64,000 nucleotides of DNA from Sipunculus nudus. Lineage: Eukaryota > Annelida > Sipuncula > Golfingiida > Sipunculidae. Positions 7,500 to 21,266 of this stretch are shown here, piece after piece (within the stretch, counting starts at the first letter, position 1; every line of letters starts with the position of its first letter). A program made the translations under genes and the position numbers. The notes under the pieces are model-generated. The model worked only from the letters and a program-made list of their open reading frames with translations, made no database searches and was not told where the DNA came from. Where the stretch lies: the NCBI GenBank assembly GCA_026874595.1, contig CM049314.1, forward strand, positions 79,097,300 to 79,161,299, given 5' to 3'.

Positions 7500-10489
7500 G
7501 GTGTTTTCACCGTAAGCAAAGCATAAGCAAAGCGTAAGCAAACTGTAAGCAAAGGAACTGTGTCTTGATAAATCGTGTTTGCAACTATTTTCTGAAGAAA
7601 TAATGTATTATTCGACATTCAAAGAATCTATTTCTGTCGAATATGGTGCAAAACTGTTGAAAAACTGAGGTAAAATATGCAAAAGGATAAAAGAATCCAT
7701 AATGTCATTTTAAGAAAGTAGCGGATTTTTATAATTGTGGTTTTGATTGAACAATTTTACCCTTAATATTTAGATTCCTGATAACTAACAGTAACCATTT
7801 TGTTGCCAGGTAAACAGTGTGTGCTCCTATGGGTCATATTTGTGTGTATTTGTGGAAAAATGCTTAAATTGTGTGGTGTTTTCATAAGCAAAGAATAAGC
7901 AAACTGTAAGCAAAGGAACTGTATCTTGAACTATCCTTTTTGCATCTATTTTCTGAAGAAATAATGTATTATTCTACTTCCCGGGAATCTATTTCTGTCG
8001 AAAACGGTGCAAAACTGTAGAAAAATTGAGGTAAAATATGCAAAAGGTTCACAAAAATCCACAATGTCACTCTTATAACGTTTCAGAATTTTCTATTTCT
8101 GAATTTGATTGAACAATTTTACCCTTAATATTAAGATTCCTGATCACTAACAGGAACTATTTTGTAGCCAGGTAAACAGTCTGTGTCCCCATGGGTTATA
8201 TTTGTGTGTATTTGTAGAATAATGCTTAAATTGTGTGGTGTTTTCATCGTAAGCAAAGCATAAGCAAAGCATAAGCAAACTGTAAGCATATGAGCTGTGT
8301 CTTAATTATTCCTTTTTGCAACTATTTCTTGAAGAAATAATGTATTATTCTACTTCCCGGGAATCTATTTCTGTCTAATATGGTGCAAAACTGTAGAAAA
8401 ATTGAGGTAAAATATGCAAAAGGGTCACTAAAATCCACAACGTTACTTTTATAAAGTATCGGAATTTTCTATTTCTGATTTTGCTTAAACGATTTTACCC
8501 TTAATTTTTAGATTCACCTTTACTGACAGGTGCAATTATATAGCCATGGAAGCAGTCTGTGTCCCTATGGGTTATATTCGTATAAATTTATAGAAAAATG
8601 CTTAAACTGTGTGGTGTTTTAATCGTAAGCAAAGCATAAGCAAAGCGTAAGCAAACTGTAAGCAAAGGAACAGTGTCTTGATAAATGCTTTTTGCAACTA
8701 TTTTCTGAAGAAATAATGTATTATTTGACATTCAGGTAATCTATTTCTGTCGAATATGGTGCAAAACTGTAGAAAAATTGAGATGAAATATGCAAAAGGA
8801 TCACAAAAATCCATGATGTGACTTTAAGAAAGTAGCGGATTTTTATAATAGTGGTTTTGATTGAACAATTTTGCCCTTAATATTTAGATTCCTGATCACT
8901 AACAGGAACTATTTTTAGCCAGGTAAACAGTCTGTGCCCCTATGGGTCATATTTGTGTGTATTTGTGGAAAAATGCTTAAATTGTGTGGTGTTTTCATCG
9001 TAAGCAAAGCATAAGCAAAGAATAAGCAAACTGTAAGCAAAGGAACTGTGTCTTGATAAATCCTTTTTACATTTATTTTCTAAAGAAATAATGTATTATT
9101 CGACATTCAGAGAATCTATTTCTGTCGAATATGGTGCAAAACTGTTGAAAAATTGAGGTAAAATATGCAAAAGGATAAAAGAATCCATAATGTCATTTTA
9201 AGAAAGTAGCGGATTTTTATAACTGTGGTTTTGATTGAACAATTTTACCCTTAATATTTAGATTCCTGATCACAAACAGTAACCATTTTGTTGCCAGGTA
9301 AACAGTCTGTGCCCCTATGGGTCATATTTTTGTGTATTTGTGGAAAAATGCTTAAATTGTGTGGTGTTTTCATCGTAAGCAACGCATAAGCAAAGAATAA
9401 GCAAACTGTAGGCAAAGGAACTGTGTCTTGATAAATCCTTTTTGCATCTATTTTCTGAAGAAATAATGTATTATTCTACTTCCCGGGAATCTATTTCTGT
9501 CGAAAACGGTGCAAAACTGTAGAAAAATTGAGGTAAAATATGCTAAAGGTTCACAAAAATCCACAATGTCACTCTAAAACGTTTCAGAAGTTACTATTTC
9601 TGAATTTGATTGAACAATTTTGCCCTTAATATTTAGATTCCTGATCACTAACGGAAACTATTTTGTAGTCAGGTAACCAGTCTGTGTCCCTATGGTTCAT
9701 ATTTTTGTGTATTTGTAGAAAAATGCTTAAATTGTGTGGTGTTTTCATCGTAAGCAAAGCATAAGCAAAGAATAAGCAAACTGTAAGCAAAGGAACTGTA
9801 TCTTGAACTATCCTTTTTGCAACTATTTTCTGAAGAAATAATGTATTATTCTACCTCCCGGGAATCTATTTCTGTCGAAAACGCTGCAAAACTGTAGAAA
9901 AATTGAGGTAAAATATGCAAAAGGTTCACAAAAATCCACAATGTCACTCTTATAACGTTTAAGAATTTTCTATTTCTGAATTTGATTGAACAATTTTACC
10001 CTTAATATTTAGATTCCTGATCACTAACAGGAACTATTTTGTAGCCAGGTAAACAGTCTGTGTCCCCATGGGTTATATTTGTGTGTATTTGTAGAATAAT
10101 GCTTAAATTGTGTGGTGTTTTCATCGTAAGCAATGCATAAGCAAAGCATAAGCAAACTGTAAGCAAATGAGCTGTGTCTTCATAAATCCTTTTTGCAACT
10201 TATTTCTTAAGAAATAATGAATTACTCTTCTTCACGGGTTTCTATTTCTGTCGAACATGGTGCAAAACTGTAGAAAAATTGAGGTAAAATATGCAAAAGG
10301 GTCACTAAAATCCACAACGTTACTTTTATAAAGTATCAGAATTTTCTATATCTGATTTTGTTTAAACGATTTTACCCTTAATTTTTAGATTCACCTTCAC
10401 TGACAGGTGCAATTATATAGCCATGGAAGCAGTCTGTGTCCCTATGGGTCATATTTGTATATATTTATAGAAAAATGCGTCAGTTTTGA
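7500..10489 (+). repeat. Octamer HOR A-B-C-D-E-F-G-(C2/H), copy 1 (2990 bp)
   Basis: Monomer starts 7500, 7875, 8237, 8613, 8988, 9363, 9738, 10114. The last monomer is a C2/H mosaic that replaces the two separate C2 and H units of the nonamer, so the unit is one monomer shorter (2990 against 3366 bp). Confidence 0.95.
10114..10489 (+). repeat. Mosaic monomer C2/H (octamer-forming), first copy
   Basis: C2 head (GCAATGCATAAGC, AGCAAATGAGCTGTG) changes to H at TCTTCATAAATCC. It then shows a C-like stretch (CACTAAAATCCACAACG, TTATAAAGTATC), H-like TCTATATCTG, the GCCATGGAAGCAG of C, and an H tail. Several switches suggest gene conversion as well as one crossover. A second copy lies at 13104-13479. 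Confidence 0.88.
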
Positions 10490-13479
10490 GGTGTTTTCAC
10501 CGTAAGCAAAGCATAAGCAAAGCGTAAGCAAACTGTAAGCAAAGGAACTGTGTCTTGATAAATCGTGTTTGCAACTATTTTCTGAAGAAATAATGTATTA
10601 TTAGACATTCAAAGAATCTATTTCTGTCGAATATGGTGCAAAACTGTTGAAAAACTGAGGTAAAATATGCAAAAGGATAAAAGAATCCATAATGTCATTT
10701 TAAGAAAGTAGCGGATTTTTATAATTGTGGTTTTGATTGAACAATTTTACCCTTAATATTTAGATTCCTGATAACTAACAGTAACCATTTTGTTGCCAGG
10801 TAAACAGTGTGTGCTCCTATGGGTCATATTTGTGTGTATTTGTGGAAAAATGCTTAAATTGTGTGGTGTTTTCATAAGCAAAGAATAAGCAAACTGTAAG
10901 CAAAGGAACTGTATCTTGAACTATCCTTTTTGCATCTATTTTCTGAAGAAATAATGTATTATTCTACTTCCCGGGAATCTATTTCTGTCGAAAACGGTGC
11001 AAAACTGTAGAAAAATTGAGGTAAAATATGCAAAAGGTTCACAAAAATCCACAATGTCACTCTTATAACGTTTCAGAATTTTCTATTTCTGAATTTGATT
11101 GAACAATTTTACCCTTAATATTAAGATTCCTGATCACTAACAGGAACTATTTTGTAGCCAGGTAAACAGTCTGTGTCCCCATGGGTTATATTTGTGTGTA
11201 TTTGTAGAATAATGCTTAAATTGTGTGGTGTTTTCATCGTAAGCAAAGCATAAGCAAAGCATAAGCAAACTGTAAGCATATGAGCTGTGTCTTAATTATT
11301 CCTTTTTGCAACTATTTCTTGAAGAAATAATGTATTATTCTACTTCCCGGGAATCTATTTCTGTCTAATATGGTGCAAAACTGTAGAAAAATTGAGGTAA
11401 AATATGCAAAAGGGTCACTAAAATCCACAACGTTACTTTTATAAAGTATCGGAATTTTCTATTTCTGATTTTGCTTAAACGATTTTACCCTTAATTTTTA
11501 GATTCACCTTTACTGACAGGTGCAATTATATAGCCATGGAAGCAGTCTGTGTCCCTATGGGTTATATTCGTATAAATTTATAGAAAAATGCTTAAACTGT
11601 GTGGTGTTTTAATCGTAAGCAAAGCATAAGCAAAGCGTAAGCAAACTGTAAGCAAAGGAACAGTGTCTTGATAAATGCTTTTTGCAACTATTTTCTGAAG
11701 AAATAATGTATTATTTGACATTCAGGTAATCTATTTCTGTCGAATATGGTGCAAAACTGTAGAAAAATTGAGATGAAATATGCAAAAGGATCACAAAAAT
11801 CCATGATGTGACTTTAAGAAAGTAGCGGATTTTTATAATAGTGGTTTTGATTGAACAATTTTGCCCTTAATATTTAGATTCCTGATCACTAACAGGAACT
11901 ATTTTTAGCCAGGTAAACAGTCTGTGCCCCTATGGGTCATATTTGTGTGTATTTGTGGAAAAATGCTTAAATTGTGTGGTGTTTTCATCGTAAGCAAAGC
12001 ATAAGCAAAGAATAAGCAAACTGTAAGCAAAGGAACTGTGTCTTGATAAATCCTTTTTACATTTATTTTCTAAAGAAATAATGTATTATTCGACATTCAG
12101 AGAATCTATTTCTGTCGAATATGGTGCAAAACTGTTGAAAAATTGAGGTAAAATATGCAAAAGGATAAAAGAATCCATAATGTCATTTTAAGAAAGTAGC
12201 GGATTTTTATAACTGTGGTTTTGATTGAACAATTTTACCCTTAATATTTAGATTCCTGATCACAAACAGTAACCATTTTGTTGCCAGGTAAACAGTCTGT
12301 GCCCCTATGGGTCATATTTTTGTGTATTTGTGGAAAAATGCTTAAATTGTGTGGTGTTTTCATCGTAAGCAACCCATAAGCAAAGAATAAGCAAACTGTA
12401 GGCAAAGGAACTGTGTCTTGATAAATCCTTTTTGCATCTATTTTCTGAAGAAATAATGTATTATTCTACTTCCCGGGAATCTATTTCTGTCGAAAACGGT
12501 GCAAAACTGTAGAAAAATTGAGGTAAAATATGCTAAAGGTTCACAAAAATCCACAATGTCACTCTAAAACGTTTCAGAAGTTACTATTTCTGAATTTGAT
12601 TGAACAATTTTGCCCTTAATATTTAGATTCCTGATCACTAACGGAAACTATTTTGTAGTCAGGTAACCAGTCTGTGTCCCTATGGTTCATATTTTTGTGT
12701 ATTTGTAGAAAAATGCTTAAATTGTGTGGTGTTTTCATCGTAAGCAAAGCATAAGCAAAGAATAAGCAAACTGTAAGCAAAGGAACTGTATCTTGAACTA
12801 TCCTTTTTGCAACTATTTTCTGAAGAAATAATGTATTATTCTACCTCCCGGGAATCTATTTCTGTCGAAAACGCTGCAAAACTGTAGAAAAATTGAGGTA
12901 AAATATGCAAAAGGTTCACAAAAATCCACAATGTCACTCTTATAACGTTTAAGAATTTTCTATTTCTGAATTTGATTGAACAATTTTACCCTTAATATTT
13001 AGATTCCTGATCACTAACAGGAACTATTTTGTAGCCAGGTAAACAGTCTGTGTCCCCATGGGTTATATTTGTGTGTATTTGTAGAATAATGCTTAAATTG
13101 TGTGGTGTTTTCATCGTAAGCAATGCATAAGCAAAGCATAAGCAAACTGTAAGCAAATGAGCTGTGTCTTCATAAATCCTTTTTGCAACTTATTTCTTAA
13201 GAAATAATGAATTACTCTTCTTCACGGGTTTCTATTTCTGTCGAACATGGTGCAAAACTGTAGAAAAATTGAGGTAAAATATGCAAAAGGGTCACTAAAA
13301 TCCACAACGTTACTTTTATAAAGTATCAGAATTTTCTATATCTGATTTTGTTTAAACGATTTTACCCTTAATTTTTAGATTCACCTTCACTGACAGGTGC
13401 AATTATATAGCCATGGAAGCAGTCTGTGTCCCTATGGGTCATATTTGTATATATTTATAGAAAAATGCGTCAGTTTTGA
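10490..13479 (+). repeat. Octamer HOR, copy 2 (2990 bp)
   Basis: Monomer starts 10490, 10865, 11227, 11603, 11978, 12353, 12728, 13104, each 2990 bp after copy 1. Differences seen are isolated, such as A at 10603 where copy 1 has C at 7613, and C at 12374 where copy 1 has G at 9384. Identity by reading is well above 99%. Confidence 0.95.
13104..13479 (+). repeat. Mosaic monomer C2/H, second copy
   Basis: Same mosaic structure as the monomer at 10114, 2990 bp later, including GCAATGCATAAGC. Its presence in both octamers shows that the fusion preceded their amplification. Confidence 0.9.
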
Positions 13480-15648
13480 GGTGTTTTCACCGTAAGCAAA
13501 GCATAAGCAAAGCGTAAGCAAACTGTAAGCAAAGGAACTGTGTCTTGATAAATCGTGTTTGCAACTATTTTCTGAAGAAATAATGTATTATTAGACATTC
13601 AAAGAATCTATTTCTGTCGAATATGGTGCAAAACTGTTGAAAAACTGAGGTAAAATATGCAAAAGGATAAAAGAATCCATAATGTCATTTTAAGAAAGTA
13701 GCGGATTTTTATAATTGTGGTTTTGATTGAACAATTTTACCCTTAATATTTAGATTCCTGATAACTAACAGTAACCATTTTGTTGCCAGGTAAACAGTGT
13801 GTGCCCCTATGGGTCATATTTGTGTGTATTTGTGGAAAAATGCTTAAATTGTGTGGTGTTTTCATAAGCAAAGAATAAGCAAACTGTAAGCAAAGGAACT
13901 GTATCTTGAACTATCCTTTTTGCATCTATTTTCTGAAGAAATAATGTATTATTCTACTTCCCGGGAATCTATTTCTGTCGAAAACGGTGCAAAACTGTAG
14001 AAAAATTGAGGTAAAATATGCAAAAGGTTCACGAAAATCCACAATGTCACTCTTATAACGTTTCAGAATTTTCTATTTCTGAATTTGATTGAACAATTTT
14101 ACCCTTAATATTAAGATTCCTGATCACTAACAGGAACTATTTTGTAGCCAGGTAAACAGTCTGTGTCCCCATGGGTTATATTTGTGTGTATTTGTAGAAT
14201 AATGCTTAAATTGTGTGGTGTTTTCATCGAAAGCAAAGCATAAGCAAAGCATAAGCAAACTGTAAGCATATGAGCTGTGTCTTAATTATTCCTTTTTGCA
14301 ACTATTTCTTGAAGAAATAATGTATTATTCTACTTCCCGGGAATCTATTTCTGTCTAATATGGTGCAAAACTGTAGAAAAATTGAGGTAAAATATGCAAA
14401 AGGGTCACTAAAATCCATAACGTTACTTTTATAAAGTATCGGAATTTTCTATTTCTGATTTTGCTTAAACGATTTTACCCTTAATTTTTAGATTCACCTT
14501 TACTGACAGGTGCAATTATATAGCCATGGAAGCAGTCTGTGTCCCTATGGGTTATATTCGTATATATTTATAGAAAAATGCTTAAACTGTGTGGTGTTTT
14601 AATCGTAAGCAAAGCATAAGCAAAGCGTAAGCAAACTGTAAGCAAAGGAACAGTGTCTTGATAAATGCTTTTTGCAACTATTTTCTGAAGAAATAATGTA
14701 TTATTTGACATTCAGGTAATCTATTTCTGTCGAATATGGTGCAAAACTGTAGAAAAATTGAGATGAAATATGCAAAAGGATCACAAAAATCCATGATGTG
14801 ACTTTAAGAAAGTAGCGGATTTTTATAATAGTGGTTTTGATTGAACAATTTTGCCCTTAATATTTAGATTCCTGATCACTAACAAGAACTATTTTTAGCC
14901 AGGTAAACAGTCTGTGCCCCTATGGGTCATATTTGTGTGTATTTGTGGAAAAATGCTTAAATTGTGTGGTGTTTTCATCGTAAGCAAAGCATAAGCAAAG
15001 AATAAGCAAACTGTAAGCAAAGGAACTGTGTCTTGATAAATCCTTTTTACATTTATTTTCTAAAGAAATAATGTATTATTCGACATTCAGAGAATCTATT
15101 TCTGTCGAATATGGTGCAAAACTGTTGAAAAATTGAGGTAAAATAAGCAAAAGGATAAAAGAATCCATAATGTCATTTTAAGAAAGTAGCGGATTTTTAT
15201 AACTGTGGTTTTGATTGAACAATTTTACCCTTAATATTTAGATTCCTGATCACAAACAGTAACCATTTTGTTGCCAGTTAAACAGTCTGTGCCCCTATGG
15301 GTCATATTTTTGTGTATTTGTGGAAAAATGCTTAAATTGTGTGGTGTTTTCATCGTAAGCAACGCATAAGCAAAGAATAAGCAAACTGTAGGCAAAGGAA
15401 CTGTGTCTTGATAAATCCTTTTTGCATCTATTTTCTGAAGAAATAATGTATTATTCTACTTCCCGGGAATCTATTTCTGTCGAAAACGGTGCAAAACTGT
15501 AGAAAAATTGAGGTAAAATATGCTAAAGGTTCACAAAAATCCACAATGTCACTCTTATAACGTTTCAGAATTTTCTATTTCTGAATTTGAGTCTGTGTCC
15601 CTATGGGTAATATTCGTATATATTTATAGAAAAATGCTTAAACTATGT
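13480..15648 (+). repeat. Octamer-type segment, cut short: A-B-C-D-E-truncated F
   Basis: Monomer starts 13480, 13855, 14217, 14593, 14968, 15343. It begins 2990 bp after copy 2 but ends in a 306-bp F-type monomer with a C-like tail, skipping G and C2. It carries extra private changes relative to copies 1 and 2 (GTAAAATAAGC, CATCGAAAGC, AACAAGAACT). Confidence 0.92.
15343..15648 (+). repeat. Truncated monomer F (306 bp, 70-bp internal deletion)
   Basis: Sequence runs as F up to CTGAATTTGA (ends 15590) and resumes at GTCTGTGTCC (15591). Exactly 70 bases that lie between these points in intact F are missing. The tail after the joint (GGTAATATTCGTATATATT, AACTATGTGG) is C-like, not F-like, so the deletion coincided with or followed an exchange between subfamilies. 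Confidence 0.93.
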
Positions 15649-17900
15649 GGTGTTTTCATCGTAAGCAAAGCATAAGCAAAGAATATGCAAACTGTAAGCA
15701 AAGGAACTGTGTCTTCATAAATCCTTTTTGCAACTTATTTCTTAAGAAATAATGAATTACTCTTCTTCACGGGTATCTATTTCTGTCGAACATGGTGCAA
15801 AACTGTAGAAAAATTGAGGTAAAATATGCAAAAGGGTCACCAAAATCCACAATGTTACTTTTTTAAAGTATCAGAATTTTCTATATCTGATTTTGCTTAA
15901 ACGATTTTACCCTTAATTTTTAGATTCACCTTCACTGACAGGTGCAATTATATAGCCAGGGAACCAGTCTGTGTCCCTATGGGTCATATTTGTATATATT
16001 TATAGAAAAATGCGTCAGTTTTGAGGTGTTTTCACCGTAAGCAAAGCATAAGCAAAGCGTAAGCAGACTGTAAGCAAAGGAACTGTGTCTTGATAAATCG
16101 TGTTTGCAACTATTTTCTGAAGAAATAATGTATTATTCGACATTCAGAGAATCTATTTCTGTCGAATATGGTGCAAAACTGTTGAAAAATTGAGGTAAAT
16201 TATGCAAAAGGATAAAAGAATCCATAATGTCAATTTAAGAAAGTAGCGGATTTTTATAATTGTGGTTTTGATTGAACAATTTTACCCTTAATATTTAGAT
16301 TCCTGATCACTAACAGTAACCATTTTGTTGCCAGGTAAACAGTGTGTGCCCCTATGGGTCAAATTTGTGTGTATTTGTGGAAAAATGCTTAAATTGTGTG
16401 GTGTTTTCATAAGCAAATAATAAGCAAAGAATAAGCAAACTGTAAGCAAAGGAACTGTATCTTGAACTATCCTTTTTGCATCTATTTTCTGAAGAAATAA
16501 TGTATTATTCTACTTCCCGGGAATCTATTACTGTCGAAAACGGTGCAAAACTGTAGAAAAATTGAGGTAAAATATGCAAAAGGTTCACAAAAATCCACAA
16601 TGTCACTCTTATAACGTTTCAGAATTTTCTATTTCTGAATTTGATTGAACAATTTTACCCTTAATATTTAGATTCCTGATCACTAACGGGAACTATTTTG
16701 TAGTCAGGTAACCAGTCTGTGTCCCTATGGTTCATATTTTTGTGTATTTGTAGAAAAATGCTTAAATTGTGTGGTGTTTTCATCGTAAGCAAAGCATAAG
16801 CAAAGAATAAGCAAACTGTAAGCAAAGGAACTGTATCTTGAACTATCCTTTTTGCAACTATTTTCTGAAGAAATAATGTATTATTCTACCTCCCGGGAAT
16901 CTATTTCTGTCGAAAACGCTGCAAAACTGTAGAAAAATTGAGGTAAAATATGCAAAAGGTTAACAAAAATCCACAATGTCACTCTTATAACGTTTCAGAA
17001 TTTTCTATTTCTGAATTTGATTGAACAATTTTACCCTTAATATTTAGATTCCTGATCACTAACAGGAACTATTTTGTAGCCAGGTAAACAGTCTGTGTCC
17101 CAATGGGTTATATTTGTGTGTATTTGTAGAATAATGCTTAAATTGTGTGGTGTTTTCATCGTAAGCAAAGCATAAGCAAAGCATAAGCAAACTGTAAGCA
17201 AATGAGCTGTGTCTTAATTAATCCTTTTTGCAACTATTTCTTGAAGAAATAATGTATTATTCTACTTCCCAGGAATCTATTTCTGTCTAATATGGTGCAA
17301 AACTGTAGAAAAATTGAGGTAAAATATGCAAAAGGGTCACTAAAATCCACAACGTTACTTTTATAAAGTATCGGAATTTTCTATTTCTGATTTTGCTTAA
17401 ACGATTTTACCCTTAATTTTTAGATTCACCTTCACTGACAGGTGCAATTATATAGCCATGGAAGCAGTCTGTGTCCCTATGGGTTATATTCGTATATATT
17501 TATAGAAAAATGCTTAAACTGTGTGGTGTTTTCATCGTAAGCAAAGCATAAGCAAAGAATAAGCAAACTGTAAGCAAAGGAACTGTGTCTTCATAAATCC
17601 TTTTTGCAACTTATTTCTTAAGAAATAATGAATTACTCTTCTTCACGGGTTTCTATTTCTGTCGAACATGGTGCAAAACTGTAGAAAAATTGAGGTAAAA
17701 TATGCAAAAGGGTCACCAAAATCCACAATGTTACTTTTTTAAAGTATCACAATTTTCTATATCTGATTTTGTTTAAACGATTTTACCCTTAATTTTTAGA
17801 TTCACCTTCACTGACAGGTGCAATTATATAGCCATGGAAGCAGTCTGTGTCCCTATGGGTCATATTTGTATATATTTATAGAAAAATGCGTCAGTTTTGA
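15649..17900 (+). repeat. HOR segment H-A2-B/F-G-C2-H
   Basis: Monomer starts 15649, 16025, 16400, 16773, 17149, 17525. The monomer at 16400 has a long B head and an F tail, which removes C, D and E from the usual order. The segment from 16025 is related to that at 21267, 5242 bp downstream, by shared A2 and B variants (TAAATTATGC, GGTCAAATTTG, CTATTACTGTCG). Confidence 0.9.
16400..16772 (+). repeat. Chimeric monomer B head / F tail
   Basis: Long B head (four 11-bp subrepeats, CTATTACTGTCG, CGAAAACGGTGC). The tail is F: ACGGGAAC, TAGTCAGGTAACCAG, CTATGGTTCATATTTTTG. The switch lies within about 16600-16688, where B and F are nearly the same. Confidence 0.88.
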
Positions 17901-20900
17901 GGTGTTTTCACCGTAAGCAAAGCATAAGCAAAGCGTAAGCAAACTGTAAGCAAAGGAACTGTGTCTTGATAAATCGTGTTTGCAACTATTTTCTGAAGAA
18001 ATAATGTATTATTCGACATTCAAAGAATCTATTTCTGTCGAATATGGTGCAAAACTGTTGAAAAACTGAGGTAAAATATGCAAAAGGATAAAAGAATCCA
18101 TAATGTCATTTTAAGAAAGTAGCGGATTTTTATAATTGTGGTTTTGATTGAACAATTTTACCCTTAATATTTAGATTCCTGATAACTAACAGTAACCATT
18201 TTGTTGCCAGGTAAACAGTGTGTGCCCCTATGGGTCATATTTGTGTGTATTTGTGGAAAAATGCTTAAATTGTGTGGTGTCTTCATAAGCAAAGAATAAG
18301 CAAACTGTAAGCAAAGGAACTGTATCTTGAACTATCCTTTTTGCATCTATTTTCTGAAGAAATAATGTATTATTCTACTTCCCGGGAATCTATTTCTGTC
18401 GAAAACGGTGCAAAACTGTAGAAAAATTGAGGTAAAATATGCAAAAGGTTCACAAAAATCCACAATGTCACTCTTATAACGTTTCAGAATTTTCTATTTC
18501 TGAATTTGATTGAACAATTTTACCCTTAATATTAAGATTCCTGATCACTAACAGGAACTATTTTGTAGCCAGGTAAACAGTCTGTGTCCCCATGGGTTAT
18601 ATTTGTGTGTATTTGTAGAATAATGCTTAAATTGTGTGGTGTTTTCATCGTAAGCAAAGCATAAGCAAAGCATAAGCAAACTGTAAGCATATGAGCTGTG
18701 TCTTAATTATTCCTTTTTGCAACTATTTCTTGAAGAAATAATGTATTATTCTACTTCCCGGGAATCTATTTCTGTCTAATATGGTGCAAAACTGTAGAAA
18801 AATTGAGGTAAAATATGCAAAAGGGTCACTAAAATCCACAACGTTACTTTTATAAAGTATCGGAATTTTCTATTTCTGATTTTGCTTAAACGATTTTACC
18901 CTTAATTTTTAGATTCACCTTTACTGACAGGTGCAATTATATAGCCATGGAAGCAGTCTGTGTCCCTATGGGTTATATTCGTATATATTTATAGAAAAAT
19001 GCTTAAACTGTGTGGTGTTTTAATCGTAAGCAAAGCATAAGCAAAGCGTAAGCAAACTGTAAGCAAAGGAACAGTGTCTTGATAAATGCTTTTTGCAACT
19101 ATTTTCTGAAGAAATAATGTATTATTTGACATTCAGGTAATTTATTTCTGTCGAATATGGTGCAAAACTGTAGAAAAATTGAGATGAAATATGCAAAAGG
19201 ATCACAAAAATTCATGATGTGACTTTAAGAAAGTAGCGGATTTTTATAATAGTGGTTTTGATTGAACAATTTTGCCCTTAATATTTAGATTCCTGATCAC
19301 TAACAGGAACTATTTTTAGCCAGGTAAACAGTCTGTGCCCCTATGGGTCATATTTGTGTGTATTTGTGGAAAAATGCTTAAATTGTGTGGTGTTTTCATC
19401 GTAAGCAAAGCATAAGCAAAGAATAAGCAAACTGTAAGCAAAGGAACTGTGTCTTGATTAATCCTTTTTACATTTATTTTCTAAAGAAATAATGTATTAT
19501 TCGACATTCAGAGAATCTATTTCTGTCGAATATGGTGCAAAACTGTTGAAAAATTGAGGTAAAATATGCAAAAGGATAAAAGAATCCATAATGTCATTTT
19601 AAGAAAGTAGCGGATTTTTATAACTGTGGTTTTGATTGAACAATTTTACCCTTAATATTTAGATTCCTGATCACAAACAGTAACCATTTTGTTGCCAGGT
19701 AAACAGTCTGTGCCCCTATGGGTCATATTTTTGTGTATTTGTGGAAAAATGCTTAAATTGTGTGGTGTTTTCATCGTAAGCAACGCATAAGCAAAGAATA
19801 AGCAAACTGTAGGCAAAGGAACTGTGTCTTGATAAATCCTTTTTGCATCTATTTTCTAAAGAAATAATGTATTATTCTACTTCCCGGGAATCTATTTCTG
19901 TCGAAAACGGTGCAAAACTGTAGAAAAATTGAGGTAAAATATGCTAAAGGTTCACAAAAATCCACAATGTCACTCTAAAACGTTTCAGAATTTACTATTT
20001 CTGAATTTGATTGAACAATTTTGCCCTTAATATTTAGATTCCTGATCACTAACGGAAACTATTTTGTAGTCAGGTAACCAGTCTGTGTCCCTATGATTCA
20101 TATTTTTGTGTATTTGTAGAAAAATGCTTAAATTGTGTGGTGTTTTCATCGTAAGCAAAGCATAAGCAAAGAATAAGCAAACTGTAAGCAAAGGAACTGT
20201 ATCTTGAACTATCCTTTTTGCAACTATTTTCTGAAGAAATAATGTATTATTCTACCTCCCGGGAATCTATTTCTGTCGAAAACGCTGCAAAACTGTAGAA
20301 AAATTGAGGTAAAATATGCAAAAGGTTCACAAAAATCCACAATGTCACTCTTATAACGTTTCAGAATTTTCTATTTCTGAATTTGATTGAACAATTTTAC
20401 CCTTAATATTTAGATTCCTGATCACTAACAGGAACTATTTTGTAGCCAGGTAAACAGTCTGTGTCCCCATGGGTTATATTTGTGTGTATTTGTAGAATAA
20501 CGCTTAAATTGTGTGGTGTTTTCATCGTAAGCAAAGCATAAGCAAAGCATAAGCAAACTGTAAGCAAATGAGCTGTGTCTTAATTTATCCTTTTTGCAAC
20601 TTTTTCTTGAAGAAATAATGTATTATTCTACTTCCCAGGAATCTATTTCTGTCTAATATGGTGCAAAACTGTAGAAAAATTGAGGTAAAATATGCAAAAG
20701 GGTCACTAAAATCCACAACGTTACTTTTATAAAGTATCGGAATTTTCTATTTCTGATTTTGCTTAAACGATTTTACCCTTAATTTTTAGATTCACCTTCA
20801 CTGACAGGTGCAATTATATAGCCATGGAAGCAGTCTGTGTCCCTATGGGTTATATTCGTATATATTTATAGAAAAATGCTTAAACTGTGTGGTGTTTTCA

Positions 20901-21266
20901 TCGTAAGCAAAGCATAAGCAAAGAATAAGCAAACTGTAAGCAAAGGAACTGTGTCTTCATAAATCCTTTTTGCAACTTATTTCTTAAGAAATAATGAATT
21001 ACTCTTCTTCACGGGTTTCTATTTCTGTCGAACATGGTGCAAAACTGTAGAAAAATTGAGGTAAAATATGCAAAAGGGTCACCAAAATCCACAATGTTAC
21101 TTTTTTAAAGTATCACAATTTTCTATATCTGATTTTGTTTAAACGATTTTACCCTTAATTTTTAGATTCACCTTCACTGACAGGTGCAATTATATAGCCA
21201 TGGAAGCAGTCTGTGTCCCTATGGGTCATATTTGTATATATTTATAGAAAAATGCGTCAGTTTTGA
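17901..21266 (+). repeat. Complete nonamer HOR A-B-C-D-E-F-G-C2-H (3366 bp)
   Basis: Monomer starts 17901, 18276, 18638, 19014, 19389, 19764, 20139, 20515, 20891. The only place in the window where all nine left-domain subfamilies follow each other without a chimera. The octamer, and probably the right-domain pentamer, can be derived from it by loss of monomers, so I take it as closest to the ancestral unit; that polarity is an inference. Confidence 0.92.
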
